A stretch of DNA of 64,000 nucleotides, from positions 11,353,665 to 11,417,664 of the forward strand of contig NC_064048.1 in NCBI RefSeq assembly GCF_932526225.1. Reading direction: 5' to 3'. The position numbers and the translations under genes are program-made. Source of the DNA: Nematostella vectensis. Its lineage: Eukaryota; Cnidaria; Anthozoa; Actiniaria; Edwardsiidae. Shown here piece after piece: positions 62,178-64,000 of the stretch. The notes under the pieces are model-generated. The model saw only the letters and a program-made list of their open reading frames with translations, had not been told where the DNA came from and did not search any database. Each line of letters opens with the position of its first letter. Within the stretch, counting starts at the first letter, position 1.

Positions 62178-63138
62178 ATAGAGAAAAAAAAAGGCTATTG
62201 GCCTGGGATCGAACCCGGCCTAAAGAACAAAACGGAAACCATACATACGGATTACCCAATCGGTATGGCAGCACAAGGCTTTTACGGAAGGCTGTAAAGA
62301 ACCCGAAGGCACCAAGCACCGATATTTCCGGCGAATATGCTGTACAACACTCTTGCAAGGTATTCCAACCCGCGCATTAATGGGGAGGACAATAACCAGG
62401 ATCCCAGGCCTGTAATACGGTTACGCCACGCACAGCTCGCTGAGATATAGGATGAAAAAAAATACAGGTCTATGTGGGCGTTTTGGGTCCCTTGGGGGCT
62501 CGCTATGTCGGCGTGGCATCGTAACGCACGCGGGCGCATTGTCTTTTATTGTGTACAGAATGTCTCTGTCGTTTTTTGCTTTACTTTTAGTTTTGCTTTA
62601 TTTTTATTATTATTTTTTTTTAGTCTTTTTATTTGCAGTTCTATGTACAGTATTTGACCATAGCTATGATAACAATTTTTCAAAATTATTGTAACCAACT
62701 ATTGTAACCAATTATCGCAAACCAACTTGACTGCAAAACACTATTAGACATTTCTTTCATGTGACTGCGAAGTTGACATGTCAACATCTAGAGGGGCTTC
62801 ACCCAACAAGGAATCATGGGGGACCATGAAAGCACGGTGTCGCGGAAAATTTTCCTGCCCCATTTATCAGGAACATCTGTGCAGCCGATGCCCTTAGTTG
62901 GATGGGGTGCACAGGTGCTTTAGGTATGGCCCTGTAGATGGCACAGTGACCACAAGATGTATCTGAATGAAACTGTATACTTATTTAAAATTTTAAAAAC
63001 ATGTGAGTGTTACTTACTTAGTTACAGTAGTTCTTTTGAATATTATTATTTACGTGTATAATTTAGATGAGTAATAAATACTTCTCATTTGTCTCGTAGA
63101 GCTCGTATCGTTCCTCCTAAATAACAAACAAAATAATG
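61429..63138 (+). repeat. Repeat copy 37 (1710 bp), small ORF broken
   Basis: A tract of 30 followed by CCATAG, and GGCTATTGG. Private changes are ATCCCTTCCCTC near 61555, AAAGACTCTT near 61762, AGGCACCAAGC near 62307 and CTTTAGGTATGG near 62918. The last puts a stop codon in the 81-codon ORF. Confidence 0.95.
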
Positions 63139-64000
63139 TGTGTTATTATCTTGGTGCAAAGGAATCTACAGTAGTTTTGTAATCAAATAATTGTTTTACT
63201 ATTAACACGCTTGTTCTTTCAACCAGTTTGTTGGTCTCACAAATAGACTTTTAATAAACTTGTATCCCTCCCCTCTCCACTCATTAAAGGGGCAGCGTCA
63301 TGGCACTGCGCATGTCTGGAGTCAGTGTTTCTTGTAGGCTTTCAATTGTCTACACACAGTTGAACTTTAATAGTTGTCAATGCTTTGTTAAAATAATATT
63401 CGATATTTTACTGAATGTTTATTGACAGTTTGTGGGCATTTCCTTTGAATTTAAGTCTTCCACATGGACCAAAGGCTCTTAGGTCAACATTAGAATTTGA
63501 CTGAAATTCATTGTCTCCTTGCCGGAGAGCTATTGCAAAGCTCTTCATCACACTGCACTTTTAAGCATATTCTATGTATGCTTCTTTGTACAAAATGTAC
63601 CCCTCCTAATAAAACATTAAAGATCACATAACTTGTTAACTTCCTCGACTCTTTGCTTTTTATTTTTGTTCTCTTACTAGGAAAATATCGAATACAAATA
63701 ATCAGTAAAGCTAGCAAGCTCATTTTGCTAGCTGTATATAATGCATATCAAGCCTGTATCTTTAGTATCCTGGATCAGGTAGACGAACCTATGTCACACC
63801 ACTTTTTTGATGAGTATTATAAAAAAATACTAAAAAACGTTATCTTGAACTGTGTAAAAAAAAAAAAAAAAAAAAACCATAGAGAAAAAAAAAGGCCATT
63901 GGCCTGGGATCGAACCCGGCCTAAAGAACAAAACGGAAACCATACATACGGATTACCCAATCGGTATGGCAGCACAAGGCTTTTACGGAAGGCTGTAAAG
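63139..64000 (+). repeat. Repeat copy 38, truncated by window end (first 862 bp)
   Basis: A tract of 21 followed by CCATAG. It carries CATTGTCTCCTTGCC, CTTGTTAACTTCC and GGCCATTGG, matching copy 34. The truncation is the window boundary, not a biological end. Confidence 0.95.

Larger units (their letters stand above)
1..64000. repeat. Macrosatellite array, ~1.7 kb unit, 37 full copies plus one partial
   Basis: The motif TGTGTTATTATCTTGG recurs at 1, 1712, 3417, 5123, 6828, 8534 and so on to 63139, always in the same orientation, and everything between recurs in the same order. Spacing is 1692-1711 bp. Length differences come mainly from the A tract near unit position 718 and from short A/T runs near unit positions 1027 and 1186. 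No other sequence is inserted anywhere. The unit matches no gene family I recognise: it is not rDNA, 5S, histone or a known snRNA. It has tRNA-like, splice-like and polyadenylation-like signals but no convincing protein gene. Whether it is a centromeric, sex-linked or dispersed macrosatellite cannot be told from this window. Confidence 0.98.

Noticed and set aside
1-64000. CRISPR array, rDNA, 5S or histone gene cluster
   Set aside because: There are no short direct repeats with unique spacers, no rRNA or 5S signature that I recognise, and no histone frames. The repeated unit is 1.7 kb and nearly all non-coding.

Overview
The whole 64 kb window is one head-to-tail tandem array of a single unit of about 1.7 kb. 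I read 37 complete copies (1692 to 1711 bp, most 1703 to 1710) and a 38th copy cut by the window end (63139-64000). Copies are near-identical, differing by a handful of substitutions plus length changes in A and T runs. No unrelated sequence interrupts the array, and both window ends lie inside a repeat, so the array continues at least to the right and probably to the left. Copy starts are counted from the motif TGTGTTATTATC, which happens to be base 1 of the window; this phase is arbitrary.

The organism is a eukaryote, most likely an animal, but I cannot name it. The reasons are AT-rich non-coding sequence, long A tracts, RNA polymerase III and tRNA-like signals, splice-site-like and AATAAA motifs, and macrosatellite organisation. 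There is no bacterial-style gene, operon or ribosome binding site. No open reading frame exceeds about 145 codons. The longest ones run through the A tract as poly-lysine and change frame from copy to copy.

Layout of one unit, using copy 1 coordinates: (a) 1-717, AT-rich, with two AATAAA motifs, a G/C-closed hairpin (386-408), a pyrimidine-rich splice-acceptor-like site (516-542) and a 9-bp inverted repeat abutting a TATA-like box (571-604). (b) 718-751, an A tract of 12 to 34 nt that varies between copies. (c) 766-1112, a GC- and CpG-richer module. Its minus strand starts in CpG-rich sequence, carries an A-box-like match, and ends in a tRNA T-arm/B-box motif followed at once by T runs, as a polymerase III gene end would. 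(d) 1139-1211, a T-rich tract with acceptor-like ends. (e) 1260-1299, three 13-14-bp subrepeats. (f) 1345-1358, a perfect 14-bp palindrome. (g) 1389-1634, an 81-codon ORF of doubtful coding status with a consensus donor inside it. (h) 1646-1711, a third AATAAA and spacer.

Variants shared between copies reveal the history of the array. Copies 16-19 (25603-32429) and 20-23 (32430-39254) form a recent four-unit duplication that shares private substitutions and, in three of four pairs, A-tract length. Copies 10/14 and 34/38 are also four apart, while copies 28-31 alternate as a dimer. Copy 1, and less so copy 2, carry the most private changes, suggesting the left array edge is near. This fits unequal exchange and gene conversion rather than selection on a protein. 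The best candidate for an undescribed function is the minus-strand tRNA-like/polymerase III module, repeated about 38 times.
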